NCBI RefSeq assembly: GCF_002803845.1
Contig: NZ_CP024985.1
Span: 2,418,001 to 2,482,000, forward strand
DNA: 64,000 nt
Direction of reading: 5' to 3'
Source: Streptomyces lavendulae subsp. lavendulae
GTDB lineage: Bacteria > Actinomycetota > Actinomycetes > Streptomycetales > Streptomycetaceae
The first letter of the stretch is position 1; the number at the start of each line of letters is the position of its first letter. A program made the position numbers and the translations under genes. Below, in pieces: positions 7,899 through 16,434 of the stretch. The notes beneath the pieces were generated by a model. It worked only from the letters and a program-made list of their open reading frames with translations, searched no databases and was not told where the DNA came from.

Positions 7899-8639
7899 AT
7901 GCGCCTGTCCGGCGATCCCGCCACTCCCGCCACGGCCCGGCCCGGCGACGCCGAGCGCGTCCGCTCCGTACTGGCCGCCGCCCACTCGATGACCGTGGTC
8001 GTCGACGGCGTCCACCACGAGGTGCGCCACCTCGACGGCTCCGACGTCCTCGGGCGGCTGCACCTGCACCCGGCCGCGCCCGCCGCCGGGGAGCCGGGCC
8101 TCCCGCTCCCCGACGAGCGCCCCGCGATCCGGCTGGAGTTCACCGACATCGCCCCGACCCCGGTGCGCGACCGGGTGCGCGCCCGCGTCACCGTCCTCGG
8201 CCGCCTCCTCACCCCCTACTCCGGGGACGGCCACGCCGAGGCAGGCGACAGCACCTGCGTCGAGTACGGCCGGGCGGTCCTGGAGACCGCGGACGGGACC
8301 GCGTACATCGGGCTGGAGGAGCTGGACCGGGCCTGGCCCGACCCGCTCGCCCCGTACGAGGCCGGCATGCTCACCCACCTGCTGGACGACCACCCCGAGC
8401 TCGTCACCCTGCTGCTGCGGCTGGTGCGGCCCGCACCGTCGGCCGCCGTGGTCCGCGCGCTGCCGCTCGCCCTCGACCGGTACGGGATCACCCTGCGCCT
8501 GGAGGAGCGCCGCGGGCACCGCGACGTACGGCTGCCGTTCCCCTCGCCGCTGGACGACGTCGAGCAGTCGGGCGCGCAGATCCAGGCCCTCCTCAGCGCG
8601 GCCCGGCGGCGTTCGCATCGCAACACCCTGCCCGCCTGA
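7899..8639 (+). CDS. DUF2470 domain protein, predicted iron-regulated
   Basis: A 246-aa protein with a DUF2470 domain, which is found alone or at the C-terminus of heme-oxygenase-like HugZ/pyridoxamine-oxidase-fold proteins. The N-terminal part (GDAERVRSVLAAAHSMTVVVDGVHHEVRHLDGSDVLGRL) and the C-terminal helix-rich part (TPYEAGMLTHLLDDHPELVTLL-like) are typical of Streptomyces members that lie near siderophore or heme genes. No signal peptide. The iron box directly upstream supports a role in iron or heme handling; the reaction is unknown. Confidence 0.8.
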   Translation: MRLSGDPATPATARPGDAERVRSVLAAAHSMTVVVDGVHHEVRHLDGSDVLGRLHLHPAAPAAGEPGLPLPDERPAIRLEFTDIAPTPVRDRVRARVTVLGRLLTPYSGDGHAEAGDSTCVEYGRAVLETADGTAYIGLEELDRAWPDPLAPYEAGMLTHLLDDHPELVTLLLRLVRPAPSAAVVRALPLALDRYGITLRLEERRGHRDVRLPFPSPLDDVEQSGAQIQALLSAARRRSHRNTLPA

Positions 8640-8733
8640 GGGTCGACGGAGATCCGCTGGAGCCCTTCTGGAGTGCGGGAACCGGGCGTCCGCCTCCAGG
8701 AACAGTCTCCGGAACCGGATCGTTGGGTCGTAC

Positions 8734-9654
8734 ATGAAGGCAATCACCTACAGCACGTACGGAACTCCGACCGCCTTGGAGCTCGTTGAGGTACCGGAGC
8801 CCAAGGTCGGGCCGGGCGAGGTCCTCGTCCGCGTCAAGGCCGCCGGCGTCAACCCCGTCGACTGGAAGCTCGCCGCCGGCTTCCTCGGTCACGTCCTGGA
8901 AGTCCGCCACCCCGTCATCCCCGGCTGGGACGTCGCGGGAACCGTCGAGGCCGTCGGCCCCGACACGTACGACTACGCCGTCGGCGACGAGGTCTACGGC
9001 TACGTCCGCAAGGAATGGGTGCAGCTGGGCACCTACGCCGAGCTGGTCGCCGCCCCCGTGCGCACCCTCGCCCCCAAGCCCCGCGAGCTGACCTTCGAGG
9101 AGGCCGCAGGGCTCCCCCTGGCCGGGCTCACGTCCTACCAGGCCGTCACCCGGGCGGGTGTCGCAGCCGGTCAGACCGTGGTCATCCACTCGGCCGCCGG
9201 CGGTGTCGGCTCGCTGGGCGTGCAGATCGCGGTCCACCTCGGCGCCCGCGTCATCGGCACGGCGAGCGCCCGCAACCACGACTACCTGCGCTCCCTGGGC
9301 GCCGAGCCGGTGCTGTACGGGGACGGGGTGGCCGAGCGGATCCGGGAGCTGGCCCCCGACGGCGTCGACGCCGGGCTCGACTTCTACGGCGAGGGCGGCG
9401 TCGAACTGCTGCAGTCGATCGTCCGGCCGGGCGGCCCGGTGATCTCCGTCGCCGACAACGACGCCGATTCCAAGGGCGCCAAGCACATCTGGGCGCGCGC
9501 CTCCACGGCCGATCTCACCGCGCTCGCGGAGCTCGCCGACACGGGCACGATCACCGTCAAGGTGGGTCACGTGCTGCCGCTCTCCGACGCCGCCGCGGCG
9601 TGGGAGCTGAGCGCGACGGGCCAGGCCCGCGGCAAGATCGTCCTCACCGTGTGA
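8734..9654 (+). CDS. NADP-dependent MDR-family oxidoreductase (quinone oxidoreductase-like)
   Basis: A 306-aa zinc-independent medium-chain dehydrogenase/reductase. The N-terminal GroES-like domain has GEVLVRVKAAGVNPVDWK, and the Rossmann domain has HSAAGGVGSLGVQIA (near residue 150), the AxxGxVG-type nucleotide motif of quinone oxidoreductases. The family reduces quinones or enones with NADPH. The length and the missing zinc-lobe cysteines fit this subgroup. It stands alone, ending at a double hairpin facing the convergent LLM gene. Confidence 0.88.
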   Translation: MKAITYSTYGTPTALELVEVPEPKVGPGEVLVRVKAAGVNPVDWKLAAGFLGHVLEVRHPVIPGWDVAGTVEAVGPDTYDYAVGDEVYGYVRKEWVQLGTYAELVAAPVRTLAPKPRELTFEEAAGLPLAGLTSYQAVTRAGVAAGQTVVIHSAAGGVGSLGVQIAVHLGARVIGTASARNHDYLRSLGAEPVLYGDGVAERIRELAPDGVDAGLDFYGEGGVELLQSIVRPGGPVISVADNDADSKGAKHIWARASTADLTALAELADTGTITVKVGHVLPLSDAAAAWELSATGQARGKIVLTV

Positions 9655-9673
9655 GGACGGATCAACGCCCGCG

Positions 9674-9732
9674 GGGCGGCCGGAGTTGCGCACTCCGGCC
9701 GCCCGCGCGCCACCTCCCGGGTCACCCGGGAG
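9674..9732. terminator. Two hairpins between convergent genes
   Basis: A 13-bp perfect stem (9674-9686 with 9692-9704, 5-base loop) is followed by a second stem (CTCCCGGG with CCCGGGAG, 9714-9732). They fill the gap between the convergent MDR and LLM genes and would act as a bidirectional terminator. Confidence 0.65.
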
Positions 9733-9738
9733 ACCGGC

Positions 9739-11073
9739 TCACCCGGTCGGCCGGGTGTACCGGTTGGCGGGGCGCGGCAGGCCGTAGTTCTCCCGGAGGG
9801 TGGAGCCGGTGTACTCCGTCCGGAAGAGGCCGCGACGCTGGAGGACCGGCACGACGTGGTCGACGAAGTCGGTCAGGCCGGTGGGCAGGACGGGCGCCAT
9901 GATGTTGAAGCCGTCGGCGGCGCCCTGGGTGAACCACTCCTCCAGTTGGTCGGCGATCTGCTCGGGGGTACCGGCGTACACGCGGTGACCGCGCCCGGCT
10001 CCGAGGCGGGCGATCAGCTCGCGCAGGGTGAGCCCGTCGCGGCGGGCCAGTTCGGCGACGAGCGTGAAGCGGCTCTTGTTGCCGTTGATGTCCCGCTCCT
10101 CGGGGAGCGCGGGCAGCGGGCCGTCGAGATCGGCTCCGGTGAGGTCGACGCCGAGCATGCCGGAGAGCTGCGCCAGGCCGTACTCGGGCACCTGGAGCTC
10201 GGTGAGCTCCCGCTCCAGGGCCTTCGCCTCGGCCTCGGTGGAGCCGATGACGGGGGCGATGCCGGGCAGGACGAGCAGGTCGTCCTCGGTGCGGCCGTAG
10301 CGGGCCAGGCGCGACTTGAGGTCCTTGTAGAAGGTCTGGCCGTCGGCGAGGGTCTGCTGGGCGGTGAAGACGGCCTCCGCGTACCGGGCGGCGAACTCCT
10401 TGCCGTCCTCGGAGGAGCCCGCCTGGACGAGGAGCGGGTGTCCCTGGGGTGAGCGGGGGACGTTGAGCGGGCCCGCGACGCCGAAGTACTCGCCCCGGTG
10501 GGCGGCGGGGTGCAGCTTGTCGGTGTCGGCGTAGACGCCGCCCTCCTTGTCGAGGACGATCGCGTCGTCCTCCCAGCTGTCCCAGAGCTTGGTGGCGACG
10601 TCGAGGAACTCGCGGGCGCGGTCGTAGCGGAGGCTGTGCTCCAGGTGTTCTTCGCGGTTGAAGTTGCGGGCCTCGTCGAGGGTGCCGGAGGTGACGATGT
10701 TCCAGCCGGCGCGGCCGTTGCTGATGTGGTCGAGGGAGGCGAACTTGCGGGCGGTATGGAAGGGCTCGTTGAAGGTGGTGGAGACGGTCGCGATGAGCCC
10801 GATGTGCTCGGTGACGGCGGCGATCGCGGAGAGCAGGGTCAGCGGTTCGAAGCCGCCCAGGGCGTTGTGGCGGGCCTTGCCCCAGAGGGCGAGGCCGTCG
10901 GCGAAGAAGATCGAGTCGAGCAGGCCGCGTTCGGCGGTACGGGCCAGCTCCTGGAAGTAGCGCAGGTCGGTGACGCGCTCGGGGCTGGCAGCGGGGTGGC
11001 GCCAGGCGGCGTCGTGGTGGCCGGCGTTCATCAGGAAGGCGTTGAGGTGGAGGGTGCGGCGGGGTGCGGACAT
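9739..11073 (-). CDS. LLM flavin-dependent monooxygenase (NtaA/SnaA/DszA type), sulfonate-linked
   Basis: A 444-aa FMNH2-dependent luciferase-family monooxygenase of the NtaA/SnaA/DszA branch, longer than SsuD. Typical segments are LNAFLMNAGHH at the N-terminus, the VSTTFNEPFHTARKFASLDHISNGRAGWNIVTS block (about residues 95-130) and LLVQAGSSEDGKEFAARYAEAVF. It would cleave C-S or C-N bonds using reduced flavin from the SsuE-like reductase. It is the last gene of the sulfonate set, 109 bp after ssuC. Substrate unknown; a sulfonate or sulfur heterocycle is the inference from context. Confidence 0.85.
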   Translation of the reverse strand: MSAPRRTLHLNAFLMNAGHHDAAWRHPAASPERVTDLRYFQELARTAERGLLDSIFFADGLALWGKARHNALGGFEPLTLLSAIAAVTEHIGLIATVSTTFNEPFHTARKFASLDHISNGRAGWNIVTSGTLDEARNFNREEHLEHSLRYDRAREFLDVATKLWDSWEDDAIVLDKEGGVYADTDKLHPAAHRGEYFGVAGPLNVPRSPQGHPLLVQAGSSEDGKEFAARYAEAVFTAQQTLADGQTFYKDLKSRLARYGRTEDDLLVLPGIAPVIGSTEAEAKALERELTELQVPEYGLAQLSGMLGVDLTGADLDGPLPALPEERDINGNKSRFTLVAELARRDGLTLRELIARLGAGRGHRVYAGTPEQIADQLEEWFTQGAADGFNIMAPVLPTGLTDFVDHVVPVLQRRGLFRTEYTGSTLRENYGLPRPANRYTRPTG

Positions 11074-11182
11074 GTCTGTTCCCTGTCGGTGGACGCGGAG
11101 GGCGCTCCGCGGGTGTCGGGTGGCGCGGGCCCGGGTCGCGGCGGGGCGGTCGCGGCGGGCGAAGCGGGTCAGGCGGGGCGGG

Positions 11183-12241
11183 TCAGGCTGCGGGGACGCG
11201 CCAGAGGCTGAGGCGGCGTTCGATCGTGACCAGGACCTGGTTGAAGGCCACGCCGATCGCGGAGATCGTCACGATCCCCGCGTACATCTGCGGGATCGCG
11301 AAGTTGAACTGCGAGGCGTTGATCAGGTAGCCGAGTCCCGCCTTCGCGCCGATCATCTCGGCGGCCACGAGCACGAGGATCGAGACCGCGCCCGCGAGCC
11401 GGATGCCGGTGAAGATCACCGGGACGGCGGACGGCAGGATCACCTTCTGGAAGAGCCGGGGCGTGGACAGGTCCATCGAGCGGGCCAGCCGGACCAGGGT
11501 GGGGTCGGCGTTGCCAACGGCGCTGATGGTGTTCAGCAGGATCGGCCACACGCAGGCGTAGACGACGATCGACACCTTCGAGGTCTCCCCGATGCCGAGG
11601 AGCAGGACGAAGACGGGCAGCAGCGCGAGGGCGGCCGTGTTGCGGAAGAGCTCCAGCAGGGGGCCGAGGAAGGCGGCGACCGGCCGGTACCAGCCGATCA
11701 GCAGGCCCAGCGGGACGGCGATCACCACCGCGATGGCGAAGCCGCCGAAGGAGCGGGTGAGGCTGGCCCGGGTGTGCTCGCCGAGTTGCCCGTCACCGAG
11801 CAGGTCCCACCAGGCGCGGGCCACCTCGCTGACGGGCGGCAGGAAGGTGGCGTCGACGAGGCCGGCCCGGGGCGCGGTCTCCCACACCGCGAGCAGCAGC
11901 AGGATCGCGGCCGAACGCAACAGCCCGGCCCGCAGCCACCGCCCCACCACCGCGACCCGCCGCGGGGCCCGCACGGGGGCGGGCGCACTCTCGGGTCTCG
12001 GCAGGGGGTCGTCGGTTCCGCTTACGGGGGCCGGGCCCGCTGCCGATGCCGGTACCGGGTCCGGGGCCGGACCGGGGGCTGCAACCGGCAGCGGGGACGG
12101 GACCGGGGCGGGAGCCTGAGCATTGGCCGGGGCCGGGCCAGGGGCCGGGGCGGGGGCCGGGGCGTTGGCCACGGACGGGTCGGGAGCCGTGGACGGGGGC
12201 GGCGGGGTGGTGGGGTGGGGTTGGCGGGTGGGGGTGGTCAT
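11183..12241 (-). CDS. ssuC: Aliphatic sulfonate ABC transporter permease
   Basis: A 352-aa BPD-type inner-membrane permease. Residues 1 to about 95 are an unusual Pro/Ala-rich low-complexity extension (PAPAPAPGPAPAN and similar). The normal SsuC core of about 250 aa follows, with six predicted membrane segments and the EAA loop (around IVVYACVWPILLNTISAVGNADPTLVRLARSMDLS). It works with SsuA and SsuB to import organosulfonates. The ATG at 12241 overlaps the ssuB stop by ATGA. The start may lie further downstream if the extension is not translated. Confidence 0.9.
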   Translation of the reverse strand: MTTPTRQPHPTTPPPPSTAPDPSVANAPAPAPAPGPAPANAQAPAPVPSPLPVAAPGPAPDPVPASAAGPAPVSGTDDPLPRPESAPAPVRAPRRVAVVGRWLRAGLLRSAAILLLLAVWETAPRAGLVDATFLPPVSEVARAWWDLLGDGQLGEHTRASLTRSFGGFAIAVVIAVPLGLLIGWYRPVAAFLGPLLELFRNTAALALLPVFVLLLGIGETSKVSIVVYACVWPILLNTISAVGNADPTLVRLARSMDLSTPRLFQKVILPSAVPVIFTGIRLAGAVSILVLVAAEMIGAKAGLGYLINASQFNFAIPQMYAGIVTISAIGVAFNQVLVTIERRLSLWRVPAA

Positions 12242-13059
12242 GCGGCTGCCTCTTCCTTCTCCAGGCGCTGGGCGCGCGCCACCTCGTCGTGGAGCAGGGT
12301 CCAGATCTCGTGGCGGTAGCGGGCGAACTCCGGGCTGGAGCGCAGGTCCTCGCCCGTGGCGCCGGCTGCCCGGCCGCCGAAGGAGACCGGGACGACCTCC
12401 TTGACCCTGCCGGGCCGGGAGGTGATGACGGCCACCTTCTGGCCGAGGTACACGGCCTCCTCGATGCCGTGCGTGATGAAGACGACCGTCTTCCCGGTGC
12501 GCTGCCAGATGCGGCGCAGCTCGTCCTGGAGGGACTCGCGGGTCTGCGCGTCGAGCGCCGCGAACGGCTCGTCCATCAGCAGCACGTCCGGGTCGTAGGC
12601 CAGCGAGCGCGCGATCGCCACCCGCTGGCGCATGCCGCCGGACAGCTCGTGCGGGTGCCGGTCCTCGAATCCGGTGAGGCCGACCAGGTCAAGGAACTCC
12701 CGCGCCCGCGCGGCCCGTTGACGTCGGGGGACGCCGGTGGCCTCCAGGCCGAACTCGACGTTGCCCAGCGCCGTGCGCCAGGGCAGCAGGGCGTACTGCT
12801 GGAAGACGATGCCCCGGTCCAGACCCGGCCCGGTGACCGGTTCGCCGTCGAGCAGGATCCGCCCCGAGGTGGGGCGGGTGAGGCCGCCGAGGAGGTCGAG
12901 GAGGGTGGACTTGCCGCACCCGCTGGGGCCGACGACGACCACGAACTCCCCCGCGCCGATCTCCAGGTCGATCCCGTCGAGGGCCGTGAACTCCTCCTTT
13001 CGCTTCTTGTCCTTGGTGGGGAAGGTCTTGGTGACGGACTCGAACACGATCTTCGCCAT
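12238..13059 (-). CDS. ssuB: Aliphatic sulfonate ABC transporter ATPase
   Basis: A 273-aa ABC ATPase with Walker A GPSGCGKST (near residue 44), signature LSGGMRQRVAIARSL (near 141) and Walker B DVLLMDEPFAALD (near 160), ordered as in the nitrate/sulfonate/taurine class (SsuB/TauB). It powers import through SsuC. It starts 8 bases after the ssuA stop and overlaps ssuC, so A-B-C form one translational unit. Confidence 0.92.
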   Translation of the reverse strand: MAKIVFESVTKTFPTKDKKRKEEFTALDGIDLEIGAGEFVVVVGPSGCGKSTLLDLLGGLTRPTSGRILLDGEPVTGPGLDRGIVFQQYALLPWRTALGNVEFGLEATGVPRRQRAARAREFLDLVGLTGFEDRHPHELSGGMRQRVAIARSLAYDPDVLLMDEPFAALDAQTRESLQDELRRIWQRTGKTVVFITHGIEEAVYLGQKVAVITSRPGRVKEVVPVSFGGRAAGATGEDLRSSPEFARYRHEIWTLLHDEVARAQRLEKEEAAA

Positions 13060-13067
13060 GGCGGCCG

Positions 13068-14123
13068 TCAGCCCTTCCCGTTGCCGTTGAACTCGTTGGT
13101 GAACAGGTCCGCGGCGTTCAGCCGGCCCTTCTTGATCTCGCCGCGCTCGGCGAGCCAGTCGATCCAGAGCTGGAACTCCTTCTCCTCGATCCGGCCCGCG
13201 GGCGCGGCGACCCCGTAGGAGCGCCAGTACTTCAGGGTCGAGACGTCCTCGTTGCGGCCGCGCTTGCGGACGATCTCCGTCATCCGGGCGACGACCTCCT
13301 CGCGGGGCGTGGTGCGGGACCAGTCGATGGCCTTGCCCACGCCCGTCACGAAGGTCCGTACGGTGTCCGGGTTCTCCTTGATGAAGCGCTCGGTCATCAC
13401 GTACGTGCCGCCGCTGAAGGCGCCCAGCAGGTCGAAGTCGCTGAACAGCGGGCGGACGCCGCCGGCCGCGACGGCCTTGTCCCGCAGGACCCCGCTGAGG
13501 ACGCCGACCTCGATCTGCTTCTGTCTCAGGGACTGTTCGGTGTTGACCGGCGGGACGACGAGGGCCTCGACCTTGTCGGACTCGGCCCGAGAGAGGCCGC
13601 CCCGGCTCAGGTAGATGTCGAGGAGGGCCTGCGCGTGGGCGCCCAGCGTGTTCATCCCGACCTTCTTGCCGATCAGGTCGCGGGGGCCGCGGAGGGGGCT
13701 GTCCTCCAGGACGTAGTAGCCCAGGTTCGTGTCCTTGTCGGAGCCGTAGTACGAGATCACGGCCTTCACCGGGGCCTTGCCGGCGACGAGTTTGACGACC
13801 GCGCCGTTGAACGCGCCGCCGAAGTGGGTCTGACCGGTCGCCGCGGACTGGATGTCCTGCGGACCGCTGATGGTGTTGCCCACCCAGTCCAGGGTGAGGT
13901 TGCCGAGGAAGCCGAGGTCGGCGGCGAGTTCGGGAAGGGTGACGGCGCCGACGGCGCCCTGGTACTTCAGGGCGGTGATCTGCTTGCCGGGTGCGGCGGC
14001 GGGTCCGGAGGCGGACCCGCCGGTCGCGGTGGCCGTGCCGCAGCTCACCGCGGCCGCCGAGATGCCGAGCAGGGTGAGGAACTGGCGCCGGGTGCGGGTG
14101 GTCGGGGTGGGAGCTGCGGGCAT
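13068..14123 (-). CDS. ssuA: Sulfonate ABC transporter substrate-binding lipoprotein
   Basis: A 351-aa periplasmic-type binding protein. The N-terminus carries a twin-arginine signal (RTRRQFLTLLG, residues 10-20) and a lipobox AVSC with Cys28 as lipidation site, so it should be exported by Tat and anchored on the outer face of the membrane. The mature part has the SsuA/THI5-like fold (ALKYQGAVGAVTLPELAADLG ... VGNTISGPQDIQSAATGQTHFGGAFNGA). The open frame extends far upstream, but the signal sequence fixes the start at 14123. Confidence 0.9.
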   Translation of the reverse strand: MPAAPTPTTRTRRQFLTLLGISAAAVSCGTATATGGSASGPAAAPGKQITALKYQGAVGAVTLPELAADLGFLGNLTLDWVGNTISGPQDIQSAATGQTHFGGAFNGAVVKLVAGKAPVKAVISYYGSDKDTNLGYYVLEDSPLRGPRDLIGKKVGMNTLGAHAQALLDIYLSRGGLSRAESDKVEALVVPPVNTEQSLRQKQIEVGVLSGVLRDKAVAAGGVRPLFSDFDLLGAFSGGTYVMTERFIKENPDTVRTFVTGVGKAIDWSRTTPREEVVARMTEIVRKRGRNEDVSTLKYWRSYGVAAPAGRIEEKEFQLWIDWLAERGEIKKGRLNAADLFTNEFNGNGKG

Positions 14124-14167
14124 GGCTGGTCCTTGTCGCTGTCTGCGGGGTGGTCGGGGGCTCGGGG

Positions 14168-14725
14168 TCAGGGGGCCGGGCTGAGGGCGGCCGCCCCGGA
14201 GACGCGCAGGGCGTCGGAGAACTCGTCGACGGCCTGGTAGAGGTCCAGTTCCGCCTCGGGCCGCAGCCGGTCGGGGCCGGCCCCGCGCTCGACCGAGGAG
14301 TCCAGGACGAACCGGCCCGCGGTCACGTGGCGGGCGCCGAGGGCGGCGAGGACCGGGCGCAGCGCGTAGTCGATGGTCAGGACGTGGGCGAGGCTGCCGC
14401 CGGTGGCGAGCGGCAGGATCGTTTTGCCGGCCAGGCCGTCCTGCGGGAGCAGGTCGAGGAAGGCCTTGAGCAGGCCGGTGTACGAGGCCTTGTAGACCGG
14501 GGTCGCGATGACCAGCCCGTCGGCCTCGGCCACGGCTTCGAGCGCGCGGCGGATCTCCGGTTCGCCGCGGCGGGCGGCGAGGAGGTCGGCGGCGGGCAGG
14601 TCGCGTACGGCGAGGTGGGCGGTCTCGAACCCGGAGTGGGAGAGCCGGCGCAGCACGTGGTCGGCGACGACGGCGGTGCGGGACTGGGCGGAGGGGCTGC
14701 CGGTGAGGGCGAGCAGCTTGGGCAC
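14168..14725 (-). CDS. ssuE: NADPH-dependent FMN reductase
   Basis: A 185-aa flavodoxin-fold reductase with PKLLALTGSPSAQSRTA at the N-terminus (phosphate-binding loop) and ATPVYKASYTGLLKAFLDLLP (about residues 75-95), diagnostic of SsuE/NADPH-dependent FMN reductases. It supplies FMNH2 to the LLM monooxygenase. The start is GTG at 14725, with GAGGAG six bases upstream; the longer open frame upstream is noise overlapping the dioxygenase gene. Confidence 0.9.
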   Translation of the reverse strand: MPKLLALTGSPSAQSRTAVVADHVLRRLSHSGFETAHLAVRDLPAADLLAARRGEPEIRRALEAVAEADGLVIATPVYKASYTGLLKAFLDLLPQDGLAGKTILPLATGGSLAHVLTIDYALRPVLAALGARHVTAGRFVLDSSVERGAGPDRLRPEAELDLYQAVDEFSDALRVSGAAALSPAP

Positions 14726-14778
14726 GGGGGCTCCTCGGGCGGAGGGCGGACCGGGCGGCGGCCCGGAGGGGGCGGAGA

Positions 14779-15777
14779 TCAGGCGGAGGCGGGTGCGGCG
14801 GAGGCGGCGGAGGCGGCATCGGCCTCGGCTTCGGCGTCGGCGGAGCCGTTCGACGCGCCGGAGGGGATGCCGAAGGAGGGGGCCGGGACGGCCTCGGGGC
14901 TGATCAGGCGGGAGGGCAGCCCGTCGGGGCCGACCGGGACGTCGCCGTCGACGGTGACGCGGCGCAGCGTGCGCTCGTGGTCGTCGGAGTCGTCCACGCC
15001 GTAGTGCTGGGTGGCGCGGTTGTCCCAGATCGCGACGTCGCCGGCCCGCCACTGCCAGCGGACGGTGTTCTCGGGGCTCTCGATGTGGGCCTGGAAGAGG
15101 TCCAGGAGGGTACGGGAGTCACGGCCGGTGAGGCCGTTGATGCGCTGGACGAAGTTGCCGAGGAGCAGGGTGCGTTCGCCGGTCTCGGGGTGGACGCGGA
15201 CCACGGGGTGCTCGGTGAGGAACTTGGTGGAGGTGAAGACCTCGCGGTACTGGGCGAGCGCCTCGGGGAGGGCGTCGGGCTTCAGGGCGGCGTAGTCGTA
15301 CTCGTTGGAGTGGACGGCCCGCAGCCCGTCGGCGAGGGCGCGCAGCGGCTCGGGGAGGTGGGTGTAGGCGGTGGCGGTGTTGGCCCAGAGGGTGTTGCCG
15401 CCGTACGGGGGGATGGTGACGGCGCGGAGGATGGAGAAGGCGGGGTAGGCGGGGACGAAGGTGACGTCGGTGTGCCACTGGTTCGCGCGGGCGCCGTGGT
15501 GGGAGTCGATGCCGAGGGCGTAACGGCCGTCGGCGGAGGGGACGGTGGGGTGGGCGACCGGCGTGCCGAGCAGCTGGGCGAAGGCTTCGTGGCCGGCCTC
15601 GTCGAGGTGGTCCTGGCCGCGGAAGAAGACGACCTTGTGGGCGAGGAGGGCGGTGCGGATCTCGGCGACGGCCTCGGGGGCGAGGTCCCCGCCGAGTCGT
15701 ACGCCGCCGATCTCGGCTCCGATGCGGCCGCCGAGCTGGGTGACGGTGGTGGCGGTGGTGGCGGTGAGCGTGGTCAC
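14779..15777 (-). CDS. TauD/TfdA-family Fe(II)/2-oxoglutarate dioxygenase
   Basis: A 332-aa dioxygenase of the taurine / alkylsulfatase type. Iron ligands are visible as WHTDVTF (HxD, near residue 102) and [10 protein letters not shown] (distal His, near 255), with the 2-oxoglutarate Arg in HERTLRRVT. It oxidises a sulfonate or sulfate ester so that sulfite or sulfate is released. The C-terminal 35 residues are an acidic/Ala low-complexity tail. The start is GTG 15777 with GGGAG six bases upstream. It heads the sulfonate operon. It is not closely similar to the second TauD-like gene at 33882-34853. Confidence 0.88.
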   Translation of the reverse strand: MTTLTATTATTVTQLGGRIGAEIGGVRLGGDLAPEAVAEIRTALLAHKVVFFRGQDHLDEAGHEAFAQLLGTPVAHPTVPSADGRYALGIDSHHGARANQWHTDVTFVPAYPAFSILRAVTIPPYGGNTLWANTATAYTHLPEPLRALADGLRAVHSNEYDYAALKPDALPEALAQYREVFTSTKFLTEHPVVRVHPETGERTLLLGNFVQRINGLTGRDSRTLLDLFQAHIESPENTVRWQWRAGDVAIWDNRATQHYGVDDSDDHERTLRRVTVDGDVPVGPDGLPSRLISPEAVPAPSFGIPSGASNGSADAEAEADAASAASAAPASA

Positions 15778-15809
15778 GGTTACTCCCGGTGTGTGGGTGG
15801 TGGATTTAT

Positions 15810-15822
15810 TTCCGCTGCGGAA
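15810..15822. promoter_or_regulatory. Palindrome upstream of the sulfonate operon
   Basis: TTCCGCTGCGGAA is a perfect 13-base palindrome 33 bases before the dioxygenase start, set in a short AT-richer patch (TTTATT...GAAGAAAT) inside otherwise extremely GC-rich DNA. It is a candidate operator, perhaps for the nearby ROK regulator. Confidence 0.45.
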
Positions 15823-16344
15823 GAAATGAGCCGAGGCGAACGGGCGCCACGAATCGGAACTGCTCCTGGGGGTCGCGCGCCGGTCCCGCCTGGTCGTGCC
15901 CCGGCTCCCTGGCCGTCCGCCGGGACCCGGGACAGCGGGCCCCCGAACCCCACGGCCGGGTCGCTCCGGGCGGCCGGCGGGCCGGACCGGGGGTCCCCTA
16001 CCGGGCCCGGTCCGGTTCCGTCAGGGGGAACCGGGCCGGCGGGCCGGGAGCGCGGGGGCCGCCCGGGCCCGAAAGCCCGGTCGGCAGAACGACCCTGGCC
16101 GACCCGGCCGAGCCCGGTGTGGCCCGGCCCCGTCAGAGGAACCGGGCGGACGGGCCCGCCGGAGCAGATCCCCTGGGGAAGCGGCCGCCCGACGGACGGA
16201 ACGGAACGGCACGGCACGGCGGATCCGGGACCCCGGGCGCTACGGGCAGGAACGCCGACTCCGGCTCGGCGACGGCGCTGCCGCGTACGGGCCGGGGCCG
16301 GTCCCGCCGGAGCGGGCTCCGGGGCCCGGGGCGCGGGGCGCGGG
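15823..16344. other. GC-rich non-coding stretch between leader ORF and sulfonate operon
   Basis: About 520 bp dominated by G and C with many short self-complementary runs (CCGGGCC, GGCCGGG). Several frames are open on both strands, but only because of composition: their translations are Arg/Pro/Gly repeats with no start signals. If the Cys-rich ORF upstream is a leader peptide, this would be its 3' untranslated/attenuator segment. Otherwise I see nothing in it. Confidence 0.5.
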
Positions 16345-16434
16345 TCAGGAGCAACAGAGGCCCGGACACCGGCCCGGCGTGGGACAGGGGCCGGGGGTGC
16401 AGAGCCGCGGGGCGATGTGGACGTTCGCGGTCAT
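16345..16434 (-). CDS. Candidate Cys-rich leader peptide upstream of the sulfonate operon
   Basis: A 29-codon ORF starting MTANVHIAPRLCTP and ending CPGLCCS. It has five cysteines, two of them adjacent just before the stop. It points at the sulfonate-assimilation genes. Actinobacteria use short uORFs with Cys runs upstream of sulfur genes as cysteine-responsive attenuators, and the ORF fits that idea. A TTGACC, 17 bases, CAGGCT promoter-like pair would place the transcript start at or near the ATG, that is a leaderless ORF; no clear Shine-Dalgarno is seen. It is 567 bp from the dioxygenase start, which is long for an attenuator. Not proven to be translated. Confidence 0.5.
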   Translation of the reverse strand: MTANVHIAPRLCTPGPCPTPGRCPGLCCS

